DNA of 64,000 nt, taken from assembly GCA_963703665.1 (NCBI GenBank), contig CAVPFB010000005.1, forward strand, positions 343,680 to 407,679, given 5' to 3'. Shown one piece after another: positions 27,640-36,873 of this stretch (position 1 is its first letter; the number at the start of each line of letters is the position of its first letter). The position numbers and the translations under genes were made by a program. The notes under the pieces were generated by a model that was not told the DNA's origin, made no database searches, and saw only the letters and a list, made by a program, of their open reading frames with translations. The DNA is from AP-15 sp963703665 (GTDB taxonomy: Bacteria; Pseudomonadota; Alphaproteobacteria; ATCC43930; CGMCC-115725).

Positions 27640-29979
27640 TCAGCCGCTGTCGGCCCGCGCGGCGCGGATCGCGCGCCACAGCCGTTCCGAGGTTGCAGGC
27701 GGATCGATCGCCGCGGCGCCGATCTGCGCGAGCGCGTCGTTGACCGCGTTGATCGCCGCCGGGATCGCGCCCAAGGTGCCGGCCTCGCCGACACCCTTGA
27801 CGCCGAGCGGATTGCGCGCCGTCAAGGTCGGATTGCTGGCGAGGCGGAAATCGCACAAATCGTCGGCGCGCGGCATCGAGTAGTCCTGGAACGAGCCGGT
27901 CAAGAGCTGTCCGCTCGCCGGGTCGTACACCACCCTTTCCATAAGCGCCTGGCCGACGCCTTGAACCACGCCGCCGTGGATCTGGCCCTCGCACAGCAAT
28001 GGGTTGAGGACGCGCCCGACATCGTCCACCGCGCTGTAGCGGGTCAGCTCGACCGCACCGGTTTCCGCGTCGATCTCGACCTCGCAGATATGCGCCCCGC
28101 TGGGAAAAGTCGCCGAGCCGGCGGGGCCGTAATTGGCCCGCTCGCTAAAGCCCGCCTCGATGTCGTTCGGCAGATAGCTCGAGTCAAAGGACCGGCGCGC
28201 GACCTCGGCCAGGGTCACCGAGCGGTCGGTGCCGGCGATGGCGAATTGGCCGGACTGGAAAACCACGTCGTCGACCGCCGCCTCCATCATGTGGCCGGCA
28301 ATGCGGCGCCCCTTGTCGATCAGCCGGTCGGCGGCGACCACGATCGCCGAGCCGGCGAGCTGGGCCGAGCGCGAGCCGAAGGTGCCGATCCCCATCGTCA
28401 CCAGGTCGCTGTCGCCGTAGCGGTAGCGAATCAGGTCGGCGTCGACGCCGAGCCTTTCCGACAGGATCTGCTTGAACGTCGTTCCGTGGCCCTGGCCGTG
28501 GTCCATGCTGCCAGTCATCAGCACGATCCCGCCCGCCGGGTCGAAACGGATCTCGGCATGCTCGTAGTCGCGCCCGCCGGTGGCGGCGACCGCAGTGGCG
28601 ACCCCGATCCCCAACAGCTTGCCGCGCTTTCTCGCGGCCTCGCGCCGCGCTGGCGCCGCAGCGTAGTCAGCAATCGTCAGACAATCGTCCAAATTTTTGA
28701 CAAAGTCGCCGGCGTCGTAGGTCTGCTGCAGCGCCGTGGTGAACGGCATGGCGCTCGCCGGGATCGTGTTGCGGCGGCGCAGCTCCAAAGGCTCAATGCC
28801 GAGCTGGCGCGCCGCCTTGTCGATGATGGTTTCGGTGACATAGATCGGCTCGGGCCGGCTGCCGCCGCGATAGGGTGCGGTCGTCATCGTGTTGGTCAGC
28901 GCGGCGACCACCCGCGCATACACCGCCGGGATGCCGTAGGTATTGACCAGGCAGCCGAGCCCGATCGTCAGCGGGATCGTCGGCCGGTCGGTCGAGAAAT
29001 AGGCGCCGATCGCCGCCTGCCATTGCGCGCGCAAGGCCAGAAACCGGCCCGTCTTGTTGAGCGCGAGCTCGGTCTCGACGACGCTGCCCCGGCCCTGCTC
29101 GTCGCTCGCCAGCCCTTCGCTGCGCTCGGCGATCCAGCGCACTCGTCGTCCGGTCGCCTCGGCGGCCCACAACGACAGCCCGTATTCGGGATAGCAGCCG
29201 CCCTTCATGCCGAAGCCGCCGCCCATCGTGTCGCACACCACCCGGAACTGGTGCTGCGGTAATTTGAAGATGCGATCGGCGAGGGCCGCGCGCGTCGCGT
29301 GCACCGACTGGATCGTGCAGCGGATCGCGTAGCGGTCGAGGGACCGGTCGTATTCGGCGATAGAGCCGCGCGGCTCCATCGAGTTCGCGGTGACCCGGTT
29401 GATGCGGATTTCGTCGCGCACGATATGATCGGCGCGGGCGAACGCGGCGTCGACCGCCGCTTTGTCGCCGACCTCGTGAAAAAACGCTTCATTGCCGGGG
29501 TTCTCGTCCCATACCGCCGGCGCGCCCGGGGCGAGGGCCGCCGCGACGGTGACCACGGCGGGGAGCGGCTCGTAGGCAATTTCGATCAGCTCGGCGGCGT
29601 CCTTTGCCTGGTTCAGGGTGTCGGCGACGACGAACGCAACCGGGTCGCCGACATAGCGCACTTGCCCCTGAGCTAAGAGCGGCTGCGGGCAGACGAAAGC
29701 CGGGCTGCCGTCGCGGTGCCGGCGGGGCACGCCCGGCATCAGAGTGCCGAGGCCGCGGCGGCGCAGATCCTCGCCTGTCAGCACCGCGAGCACGCCGGGC
29801 GCCGCCAGCGCGTGGTCGACATCGATCGCAACGATCCGCGCGTGCGCGTGCGGCGAGCGCAGCACATAGCCGCGCGCGTCGCTCGCCTGGCCGGCATCGT
29901 CGACATAGCGGCCTCTGCCGCGCAGCAGGCGCAGATCCTCCTCGCGCCGCACCGGATCGCCTATCGCCTGCACGCTCAT
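27640..29979 (-). CDS. Molybdenum hydroxylase large subunit (xanthine dehydrogenase family), no partner subunits
   Basis: 779 residues. Family landmarks: EDLRLLRGRGRYVDD at the start, QVRYVGDPVAFVVAD, NSMEPRGSIAEYD, GGGFGMKGGCYPEYGL (molybdopterin contact), APYRGGSRPEPIY, GSMDHGQGHGTTFKQI, and the catalytic glutamate in GVKGVGEAGTLGA near residue 740. It lacks the AYxCSFR active-site loop of true CO dehydrogenase, so an aldehyde or heteroaromatic oxidase is more likely. No 2Fe-2S (CoxS) or FAD (CoxM) subunit gene lies next to it in the window. ATG at 29979 follows AGGAGTAG. Confidence 0.85.
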   Translation of the reverse strand: MSVQAIGDPVRREEDLRLLRGRGRYVDDAGQASDARGYVLRSPHAHARIVAIDVDHALAAPGVLAVLTGEDLRRRGLGTLMPGVPRRHRDGSPAFVCPQPLLAQGQVRYVGDPVAFVVADTLNQAKDAAELIEIAYEPLPAVVTVAAALAPGAPAVWDENPGNEAFFHEVGDKAAVDAAFARADHIVRDEIRINRVTANSMEPRGSIAEYDRSLDRYAIRCTIQSVHATRAALADRIFKLPQHQFRVVCDTMGGGFGMKGGCYPEYGLSLWAAEATGRRVRWIAERSEGLASDEQGRGSVVETELALNKTGRFLALRAQWQAAIGAYFSTDRPTIPLTIGLGCLVNTYGIPAVYARVVAALTNTMTTAPYRGGSRPEPIYVTETIIDKAARQLGIEPLELRRRNTIPASAMPFTTALQQTYDAGDFVKNLDDCLTIADYAAAPARREAARKRGKLLGIGVATAVAATGGRDYEHAEIRFDPAGGIVLMTGSMDHGQGHGTTFKQILSERLGVDADLIRYRYGDSDLVTMGIGTFGSRSAQLAGSAIVVAADRLIDKGRRIAGHMMEAAVDDVVFQSGQFAIAGTDRSVTLAEVARRSFDSSYLPNDIEAGFSERANYGPAGSATFPSGAHICEVEIDAETGAVELTRYSAVDDVGRVLNPLLCEGQIHGGVVQGVGQALMERVVYDPASGQLLTGSFQDYSMPRADDLCDFRLASNPTLTARNPLGVKGVGEAGTLGAIPAAINAVNDALAQIGAAAIDPPATSERLWRAIRAARADSG

Positions 29980-30060
29980 CGCCTACTCCTTTTTGCGATC
30001 CTCGTGTTTTCCGAACCCGCCGCCTGCCGCCTGCCGCCTGGCGCATCGGCCGCCGCTGTT

Positions 30061-31083
30061 TCAGCCGCCGCGGGTTGGATCCGGGCCCAGCCGGATCAGC
30101 AATTTGCCGAAATTCCTGCCTTGCAGCAGCCCGATTAAGGCGTCCGGCGCATGGTCGAGGCCGTCGACGATATCCTCGCGGTATTTGAGTTCGCCGCTGC
30201 GCACCAGCGGCGCGGCCATCGCCCGGTATTCGCCCCAGCGCTGCCACTGGTCGCTGACGATGAACCCTTGGATCTTGAGCCGCTTGCGCACTGCCGCCAT
30301 CAGATTGGGGCCGGGCCGCGACGCGATGTCGTTGTATTCGGCGACCATGCCGCACATGACCATGCGGGCGAAATCGTTGAGCCGGGGGAACACCGCCTGC
30401 TGCATTGCGCCGCCGACATTCTCCCAATAGACGTCAATCCCGTTCGGGCAAGCCTGGTCGAGCGTCGCGCCGAGATCGGCCGCGCGATGGTCGATCGCTG
30501 CATCAAAGCCGAGCTCACGTTCGACAAAACGGCACTTGTCGGCGCCGCCGGCGATGCCGACCGCACGCGCCCCGGCGCGCCTGGCGAGCTGGCCGACGAC
30601 CTCCCCGACCGCCCCCGAGGCGGCTGAGACCACCACGGTCTCGCCGGGTTGCGGCCGGCCGATTTCGCTCAAGCCGACATAGGCGGTCAGCCCCGGCATG
30701 CCGAGCACGCCAAGGGCGGTGGACAGCGGCGCTTCGGCCGGGTCGAGCTTCAGCAGGTTGTTGCCCGGGGCCGCGCTGTAGAGCTGCCAGCCATTGCCGC
30801 CGAATACAAAGTCGCCTTCCCGGAATGCGGGATCGCGCGAGCGCGCGACCTGGCCGACGACCCGGCCTTCCATGACCGCGCCCACCGCGACCGGCTTGGC
30901 ATAGGAGCGTGCCGCGCTGATCCGGCCGCGCATATAGGGATCGAGCGACAGATAGATCCCGCGCACCAGCACCTCGCCCTCGGCGGGGTCGGGCATCGGC
31001 GCATCGACGATCGCGAAATCCGCGGCGCTCGGCATGCCGTTCGGCCGCTGCTTCAGCAGCACCTGGCGGTTCTGGTTGTCCAC
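30061..31083 (-). CDS. MDR-family NADP-dependent oxidoreductase
   Basis: 340 residues. Pattern of the leukotriene-B4-dehydrogenase/curcumin-reductase branch: VLVRGIYLSLDPYMRGRI at about 45, GMPGLTAYVGL at about 125, the glycine-rich nucleotide loop VSAASGAVGEVVGQLA at about 150, then DVYWENVGGAMQQAV and FIVSDQWQRWGEYRA. No zinc ligands. It reduces carbon-carbon double bonds of enones with NADPH in known members. GTG start at 31083 with AGGAGAGG upstream. The substrate is not determinable. Confidence 0.87.
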   Translation of the reverse strand: MDNQNRQVLLKQRPNGMPSAADFAIVDAPMPDPAEGEVLVRGIYLSLDPYMRGRISAARSYAKPVAVGAVMEGRVVGQVARSRDPAFREGDFVFGGNGWQLYSAAPGNNLLKLDPAEAPLSTALGVLGMPGLTAYVGLSEIGRPQPGETVVVSAASGAVGEVVGQLARRAGARAVGIAGGADKCRFVERELGFDAAIDHRAADLGATLDQACPNGIDVYWENVGGAMQQAVFPRLNDFARMVMCGMVAEYNDIASRPGPNLMAAVRKRLKIQGFIVSDQWQRWGEYRAMAAPLVRSGELKYREDIVDGLDHAPDALIGLLQGRNFGKLLIRLGPDPTRGG

Positions 31084-31221
31084 GATTGCCTCTCCTGGCT
31101 GCGCTAGCCGAACAACTACCGCATCGCCGCGGCGAACCGAAGCGGGTTGGATCAGATGACGCCCGCCGGCTCCCCGGCTAGGATCGGGTATCCAACGAGA
31201 CAGCCGCAGAGGAGACGCCCG

Positions 31222-32007
31222 ATGGAACCGACCCTTCGCAACATGGCCCGCGACCGCCTCAAGGCCGGAGAGCTGGCGCTGGGCGTCGGCATTCGCCAGA
31301 GCCGCACGGTCGACACCGCCGCGATCATGAAGGCCTGCGGCTATGACTGGCTGTTTCTCGACCTCGAGGACAATTCGATGGACCTCGACACCGCGGTGCA
31401 GATCTCGGTGGCGGCGCTCGGCGCCGGGATCGCCCCGATCGCGCGGGTGCCAGCGGGGCAGCACTGGCTCGCCACCCGGATTCTCGACGGCGGCGGGCTC
31501 GGCATCGTCATGCCCCATGTCGACACCGTCGAGCAGGCGCGCGAGATCGCCGACCGGCTGCGCTATCCGCCACACGGCCACCGCTCGATCGCCGGCGGAC
31601 TGCCGCATTTCGGCTATGCGCCGATCTCGACCGCGGATGCCACTGCCGCGATCGACGCCGCGACCCTGGTCGTCGTCATGCTCGAAACCCCAAAGGCGAT
31701 CGGCAACGCCGCGGCGATCGCCGCCGTACCCGGCATCGACGCGCTGTTGATCGGCACCAGCGACCTGTCGATCGAGCTCGGCATTCCCGGGCAGTTCGAG
31801 GACCAGCGGATCGTCGCCGCCTATCGCAGCGTGGTCGACGCCTGCAAAGCGCACGGCAAGTTCGCCGGCATCGGCGGCGTCTATGAGGAAACCCTGCTGC
31901 GCCGCTACATCGGCATGGGGGTGCGGCTGGTGCTGGGCGGCGGCGACCTCGGCTTTATGATGAGTGCCGCGACCGCGCGCGCCGGGCTCCTGCGCGGCTG
32001 CCTCTGA
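31222..32007 (+). CDS. HpcH/HpaI-family aldolase
   Basis: 261 residues, class II-type aldolase of the HpcH/HpaI family. Metal/pyruvate site: DWLFLDLEDNSMD near 45, RVPAGQHWLATRILDGGGLGIVMPHV around 75-100, VVVMLETPKAIGNAA (catalytic Glu) at about 150, and LLIGTSDLSIELGIPG (Asp) at about 178. Family reaction: reversible aldol cleavage of 2-keto-3-deoxy or 4-hydroxy-2-oxo acids to pyruvate and an aldehyde. Good ribosome site (GAGGAGA) before ATG 31222. Oddity: DLEDNSMD replaces the more common DxEHG. Confidence 0.88.
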   Translation: MEPTLRNMARDRLKAGELALGVGIRQSRTVDTAAIMKACGYDWLFLDLEDNSMDLDTAVQISVAALGAGIAPIARVPAGQHWLATRILDGGGLGIVMPHVDTVEQAREIADRLRYPPHGHRSIAGGLPHFGYAPISTADATAAIDAATLVVVMLETPKAIGNAAAIAAVPGIDALLIGTSDLSIELGIPGQFEDQRIVAAYRSVVDACKAHGKFAGIGGVYEETLLRRYIGMGVRLVLGGGDLGFMMSAATARAGLLRGCL

Positions 32008-32114
32008 TCCCGGTTTCGCCGGCGCGGGAGGCGGAGAGCCAACGCCGCCGGGCCAGCACGGCCGCGGACGCCAGCCGCAGACAAGGGGGTTTGTGCAGAG
32101 CGGCCGGATTGGGT

Positions 32115-32699
32115 TTATTCGACGCCGATCGCGTGGCGGAACCGGGTTTTCAGATAGACGCCGTCGCGCGGCGGCAACACCCGCGGCGGCTCGTCGGCGC
32201 GGATCGCGACGCGGGCGAACAAGGTCGTCGCCGCATGCCGCACCCGGAGGGCAAAGTCGTGCAGCCCCAATTCGTCGGCGACGTCAAAGGTTTCCCTGAT
32301 CCCGCAGGCGCGCGCCACGCCGATCAGCTCGACCGCGCCGGCGGTGTGGCTCGCCTGCATGCCGGTCTCGCCGTAATGGCCGTTGTCGAACACCGCGATC
32401 GCGAGGTTCGGCGGGCGCTGCACCCCGATCGTCGCCAGCGCGCCCAGCCCCATCAGCATTTCGCCATCGCCGGTGACGACCAAGACCCGATGCCGGGGCT
32501 GCGCGATCGACAGGCCGAGCCCGATCATCGCCGCCGCTCCCATCGCCCCCCACAGATAGAAATTGCGCGGATCGTCGCCGACCGAAGCGGCGTCCCAGCT
32601 GGTCGAGCCGAGCCCGGTCACCAGCAGCAGGTCGTCGCGTTTTTCGAGCAGGGCGCGGATCGCGAGGCGGCGGTCGAGGCGGCGGTCGTTCGATATCAT
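32115..32699 (-). CDS. ThDP-dependent decarboxylase, beta (cofactor) subunit
   Basis: 194 residues, the ThDP pyrophosphate-binding half of a split decarboxylase. GDGEMLMGLGALATIG with the later DNGHYGETG gives the GDG-x(n)-N cofactor motif (at about 90-125). LGSTSWDAA and NFYLWGAMGAAAMIGLGL are typical of the sulfopyruvate/phosphonopyruvate decarboxylase group (ComE-like). Its ATG overlaps the stop of the alpha subunit (ATGA), indicating a coupled pair. The 2-oxoacid substrate is unknown; no coenzyme M pathway genes are in view. Confidence 0.85.
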   Translation of the reverse strand: MISNDRRLDRRLAIRALLEKRDDLLLVTGLGSTSWDAASVGDDPRNFYLWGAMGAAAMIGLGLSIAQPRHRVLVVTGDGEMLMGLGALATIGVQRPPNLAIAVFDNGHYGETGMQASHTAGAVELIGVARACGIRETFDVADELGLHDFALRVRHAATTLFARVAIRADEPPRVLPPRDGVYLKTRFRHAIGVE

Positions 32700-33232
32700 T
32701 TGACCCACCTTTTGGCGCCGATCAGCCGCTGCGACAGCAGCACTGCGGTCGCCAGATCGCCGTTGAAGGCGATGTCGAGCGCCGCGGCGACGGTCTCGCC
32801 CGCCTCTTCCGGCCGCTCGACGCGATAGACCAGCACGTCCATCAGCTCGAGCGCCGCCTGGGTCTTGGTACCCATCGGCACCTGCCAGGGGTTGAACTCT
32901 GCCCACTCACCGCGCATCGTCACCAGCACGACCAGCGGAAAGCGGCAGTTTTTGGCGAGCGACAGCATGTTGACGCAGTTGCCGACCCCGCTCGATTGCA
33001 TCAGCAATGCGGCGCGCTCGCCGCCGAGCCAGGCGCCGGCGGCGAAGGCCACGCCCTCCTCTTCGCTGGTCAACGGCACCGCGCGAATGTCGGGGTCGCC
33101 TTGGCACAAGTCGATCAGCCGCGCATGACCGGCATCGGGGACATAGCCGACCTGGCGGACATCGGCGCCTTTCAGCACCGCGAAGATCGCATCCCGCCAA
33201 TCGGTTGTTTCCGCTGCTGCGCGTCCGCTCAA
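32696..33232 (-). CDS. ThDP-dependent decarboxylase, alpha subunit
   Basis: 178 residues, ComD-like half. It carries the catalytic glutamate block LTSEEEGVAFAAGAWLGGERAALLMQSSG (short form SEEEGVAFAAGA) and NMLSLAKNCRFPLVVLVTMRG (the pyrimidine-binding domain). The start is TTG at 33232 with AGGAG upstream; no ATG is available in the right place. Overlaps the beta subunit by four bases. Together the two genes would make an alpha-beta decarboxylase acting on a small 2-oxoacid. Confidence 0.83.
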   Translation of the reverse strand: MSGRAAAETTDWRDAIFAVLKGADVRQVGYVPDAGHARLIDLCQGDPDIRAVPLTSEEEGVAFAAGAWLGGERAALLMQSSGVGNCVNMLSLAKNCRFPLVVLVTMRGEWAEFNPWQVPMGTKTQAALELMDVLVYRVERPEEAGETVAAALDIAFNGDLATAVLLSQRLIGAKRWVK

Positions 33233-33326
33233 ATGCCCGTCTCCTGGTTAAACCCTGCCGCCGCCAAGCCTATCACGATCGCTGCTGACCTTGAATCCGT
33301 TCCCGCGCCGAGCGATAAACGAGATC

Positions 33327-33560
33327 ATGAGCAGCGAGCCCGAAAATATCGTTCTCGTTTACCTGCGCCGGATCGACGAGAAAGTCGACCGGCTGCTCGG
33401 CGACGTGCAGGATTTGAAACACCGGGTTACGTCGCTCGAAGGCCACGTCGCGAGCATTCATGGCGACATGGCAGCGATGTCGCTGCGGATCGACCGCATC
33501 GAAACCCGCCTCGACCGCATCGAGCGGCGGCTCGATCTGGTTTCAGCACCGACTTCCTAG
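33327..33560 (+). CDS. Small coiled-coil protein
   Basis: 77 residues from ATG 33327. It is one long amphipathic helix with heptad repeats: YLRRIDEKVDRLLGDVQDL, then RVTSLEGHVASIHGDM and LRIDRIETRLDRIERRLDL. No known domain; such small proteins are common and usually form oligomers. Its end overlaps the citrate-synthase-like gene on the other strand (33543-33560). Confidence 0.65.
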   Translation: MSSEPENIVLVYLRRIDEKVDRLLGDVQDLKHRVTSLEGHVASIHGDMAAMSLRIDRIETRLDRIERRLDLVSAPTS

Positions 33561-34532
33561 CTCGCTGTCCTCCTCAGGGCGCGGCCCGGTGTAGCGGGCG
33601 CGGGGGCGGATCAAGACGCCGTTTTCGTATTGCTCGATCGCGTGGGCGATCCAGCCGACGGTGCGGCCGATCACAAACAGGCCGAGCGCGGCGTTCTGCG
33701 GCAGGGCCAAGGCGGTCGTCGCCGCGGCGAGGGCGAAATCGACATTGGGGCGGCGTCCGGTCAGGCGGGTTCCGGCGGCGATGGCGGCCTCGATCTGAGG
33801 ACGCGAACCCGGCACGGCGCGGGTCAACGCGTCGAGGATCGCCGCCGCGCGAGGATCGCCCTGAGAATAGAGGAAATGCCCGAAACCCGGCAGATCCTCG
33901 TCGCGGGCGAGGCGCGCCGCCATCAGCGCCAGCGGATCGCCGCCGCGCCCGAGCTCATGGAAGAGTGCCTCGGCCCGGGCCGAGGCGCCGCCGTGACGCC
34001 GCCCCGAGAGCGCACCCAGGGCCGCTGCGACGACGGCATAGGGTGTCGCTCCGGTCGAGGCAACGCAGCGTGCGACAAAGGTCGAGGCGTTGAGCTCGTG
34101 GTCGGCGATCAACACCAGGCATCGGCGGACAATGTCGCCGCGCGCTCGATCGAGATGCCAGGCCGCCGCGAGCCGGCAATGGATCGGTTGCGGCGATGGT
34201 GGAACCATGGCGATGCAGCCGGCGAGCGCGCGCAGAATGCGCCCCCCGGTGCGGATCACACCGGCCCGCGTCAGGTCGAGCGCCGGCAGATCCGCATCGG
34301 CCATCGCCGCGAGCCCGATCTGGCAACGCTCGATCAGCCCGCGGGCCGCGTCCGCTTCCGCCGGAAACGCCGGTCCAATGCCGTCTGCAACCAATGCCGC
34401 GCTGTCGGCGCGCCACAGCAGCGCCGCGATGTCTTCGAGGGTCGCCGCGCTCGACAGCGCGATCGCGTCTTGTCCGCCGTAATAGAGCTTCTCGTTCTCG
34501 ATCAGGCACAACGACGAGGCGATCACCGGCAT
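33543..34532 (-). CDS. Citrate-synthase-like protein
   Basis: 329 residues of the citrate synthase fold but shorter than typical (~430). Catalytic residues appear to be conserved: His in SGRRHGGAS, His in FGHFLYSQGDPRA, Asp in NVDFALA. Homologues in related bacteria usually carry an N-terminal helix-turn-helix domain fused to this sequence; here the HTH is a separate frame directly upstream with TGATG overlap (34530-34534). Either the two are coupled genes or a missing base has split one fusion. Role unknown: citrate or methylcitrate synthase activity is possible. Confidence 0.8.
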   Translation of the reverse strand: MPVIASSLCLIENEKLYYGGQDAIALSSAATLEDIAALLWRADSAALVADGIGPAFPAEADAARGLIERCQIGLAAMADADLPALDLTRAGVIRTGGRILRALAGCIAMVPPSPQPIHCRLAAAWHLDRARGDIVRRCLVLIADHELNASTFVARCVASTGATPYAVVAAALGALSGRRHGGASARAEALFHELGRGGDPLALMAARLARDEDLPGFGHFLYSQGDPRAAAILDALTRAVPGSRPQIEAAIAAGTRLTGRRPNVDFALAAATTALALPQNAALGLFVIGRTVGWIAHAIEQYENGVLIRPRARYTGPRPEEDSELGSRC

Positions 34533-34744
34533 CAGCGCCTCGGCCCGGCGCCGCGCAGCATGGACTCGCCACTGCGCGGCATGGCGCCGGCTCGGCGCAA
34601 CGCCTCGACCTCCTCGACGCGATAGCGGCGCTGGCGGGTTCCCGGCACCCCGACCGAGCGCAGCCTGCCGCGGCTGACATAGGCGTAGAGCGTGTCGAGC
34701 TTGATCCCGAGACGGTCAGCGGCTTGGCGTGCGGTCAACAACAT
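34532..34744 (-). CDS. HTH (excisionase/MerR-type) domain protein, possible N-terminal part of the citrate-synthase-like gene
   Basis: 70 residues with a winged-helix domain: MLLTARQAADRLGIKLDTLYAYVSRGRLRS, then RYRVEEVEALRR. Its stop TGA overlaps the ATG of the citrate-synthase-like gene. The pair corresponds to domains that are normally fused. Adding one base near 34535-34545 would fuse them into one ~400-residue protein. Confidence 0.7.
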   Translation of the reverse strand: MLLTARQAADRLGIKLDTLYAYVSRGRLRSVGVPGTRQRRYRVEEVEALRRAGAMPRSGESMLRGAGPRR

Positions 34745-34822
34745 CGATAGGTTGATTATACGATCAAGGTTGACAACACCGGTGCATTGCCGTCAGGTCC
34801 GGGCTCTACTCCGGAGGAGCCG

Positions 34823-36118
34823 ATGAACGCAACCGCAAATCTCCACGCCCAGGCCGAGGTGTCCGCGTGCCCGAAACTGGCGCTGCTGCGCCCGACGATC
34901 GGGTCGCCGATGCTCGACATCCGCGACCTTTATCGAGAGACCGGCAATTATGCCTACGATCCGGCGCTCGGCGAGACCGGGATCTGCCGCTCGGCGATCA
35001 CCTATGTCGACGGCGACAACGGCGTCCTGCTCTATCGCGGCTATCCGATCGACGCGCTGGTCGAGCGCTGCAGCTACCTCGAGATCTGCTGGCTGCTGCT
35101 GAGCGGAGAGTTGCCGAGCGAGGCCCAGCTCGAGGAGTTCGCGGCCGAACTCACGCGGGTCGCCGAAACGCCCGCGGAGCTGCCGGCAATCTGCCGCAGC
35201 TTTGGCCGCGACGCTCATCCGATGGCGATGATCTGCGCCATGGTCAGCGGCCTCGCCGGCGTCGCCCGGGCGGAATCGATATTTTCGACCCCGAGCAGCG
35301 CAGGCTCGCAGCCCACCAGCTGATCGCGGTAATGCCGGCGATCGCGGCGACGGCTTACCGGCACGGCCTCGGCCGGGCGCTTCGCCTTCACGCCGAGCGG
35401 TCTCGATTACGCCGAGAATTTCCTGCACCTACTGTTCGCCGCGGCCGGCGAGTCCTATCGCCCGCACCCGGCGGCGGCACGCGCGCTCGACGCCCTGCTG
35501 ATCGTCCAGGCCGACCACGAGCAGAACGCCTCGACCTCGGCGATGCGGCTGGTCGGCTCGACCCGCGCGAACCCTTATGCCTGCACCGCGGCGGCGATCG
35601 CGGCCTTGTGGGGGCCGCTGCATGGCGGGGCCAACGAGGGCGTGCTGCAGACCCTCGAAGAAATCGGCACCGTCCGGCGCATCCCCGAGATGCTGCGCCG
35701 CGCCAAGGACAAAGACGATCCCTACCGGCTGATGGGGTTCGGCCACCGCGTCTACAAGAGCTACGACCCGCGCGCCAAGGTGCTGCGCCCGCTGTGCCAC
35801 GACGTGCTCGCGGCGCTCGGCCAGCGTGAGGACCCGCTGTTGACGTTGGCGATGGAATTGGAGCGGATCGCGCTGGAGGACGATTATTTCGTCAGCCGCA
35901 AACTCTATCCCAACGTCGACTTTTATTCAGGCATTATCTTCCGCGCTTTGGGCTTGCCGCCGGCGATGTTCACGCCGGTTTTCGCCGTCGCGCGCACGGT
36001 CGGCTGGATTGCGCATTGGAGCGAGATGGTCGCCGACCCGGAAACCCGGATCTTCCGCCCCCGCCAGCTCTATCTCGGCCCCGATCGAGCGCACGGTCGC
36101 GCCGATCGAACGCCGTGA
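34823..36118 (+). pseudogene. gltA: Citrate synthase, two compensating frameshifts
   Basis: Starts ATG 34823 with GGAGGAGC. Residues 1-150 (DIRDLYRETGNYAYDPALG, ITYVDGDNGVLLYRGYPID) are standard. Near 35270 a base is missing and near 35376 one is extra (GGG for GG), so the ~35 residues between (FDPEQRRLAAHQLIAVMPAIAATAYRHGLG) are in another frame and the frame is then restored. The catalytic set is intact: His in WGPLHGGANEG, His in GFGHRVYKSYDPRA, Asp in NVDFYSG. It condenses oxaloacetate and acetyl-CoA in the citric acid cycle. It is a core enzyme, so both indels are probably sequencing errors. Net length about 431 residues. Confidence 0.85.
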
Positions 36119-36228
36119 AGGCGGCCGACCGACGGTCGGCTGAGCCATGTTCACCGGGGCGCCGCGCCCGCATCCCGCGCTGGGGGCCCGCCCCAAAAAG
36201 GCGCCCGCGCTAATGGCCAGCGTTGCCC

Positions 36229-36709
36229 TCAGCGTCGGGGCTGGTCGCCGCCGGCCTGCCGCATCGCCTCGAACGGGCGCGAGGCAATGCGGCCGGCGAT
36301 CTCGGCGATCTTCGTGCTCTGATCGAGAAATGCCTGCAAATTGCCGCGCAGCAGCCGCGCCTGCACCTCGAGGCATTTCAGGAAGGCTACGGCAATTCAT
36401 CATCGCCCGGCTCGCCTCCGCGGTCTGGCGCATGACCTCTTCGCCGTAGTGCGCCCAGGCGGCGGTGATATCCTGGACGCCCTGGGTCACCGCCGAGCCC
36501 GAGCGCAGGGCCGCACCGGCGCCGGCGGCGGTAGCCGCACTCGCCTGACGCATCCCTTCCCGCGCCTGGGAAGCCAATTGCTCAGTCTGCTCCCGCACGG
36601 CCTCGCCGGCGCTGGGCAGGCTCGACGCATCGGCCGTCGTCCCCAAGGACGTGGCCGCAGAGCTCTCGGTTCCCCCGGCGCTCCGACCCGCGCTTTTCGC
36701 TTCTGCCAT
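36229..36709 (-). pseudogene. Phasin-family protein, frameshifted
   Basis: ATG at 36709 with GGAGG six bases ahead. The first ~110 residues are Ala/Gln-rich helices (AREGMRQASAATAAGAGAAL, GVQDITAAWAHYGEEVMRQ), as in phasins. The conserved C-terminal block (LEVQARLLRGNLQAFLDQ, then STKIAEIAGRIASRPFEAMR, stop at 36229) lies in the next frame. One extra A in an AAA run near 36383 causes the shift. Phasins coat polyhydroxyalkanoate granules; this one is probably such a protein. Corrected length ~159 residues. Confidence 0.75.
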
Positions 36710-36873
36710 CGCAACCTCCATGTCGATTTGTTTTCGTTAACACCGGGAGCGTGCGCCTGCTCCACCGGGCCTGACGATTTCTGGACGCCGGGCGGCGCAA
36801 GATCAGCAGGATTGCGTTACCGGAGAAACCGTGTATTCCGGATCGACACCGCTGCCGGCGGGAAGGAGACGCC

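Noticed and set aside
27640..29979. True carbon monoxide dehydrogenase large subunit (CoxL)
   Set aside because: The AYxCSFR active-site motif is absent (reads APYRGGSRPE), and coxM/coxS are not adjacent.
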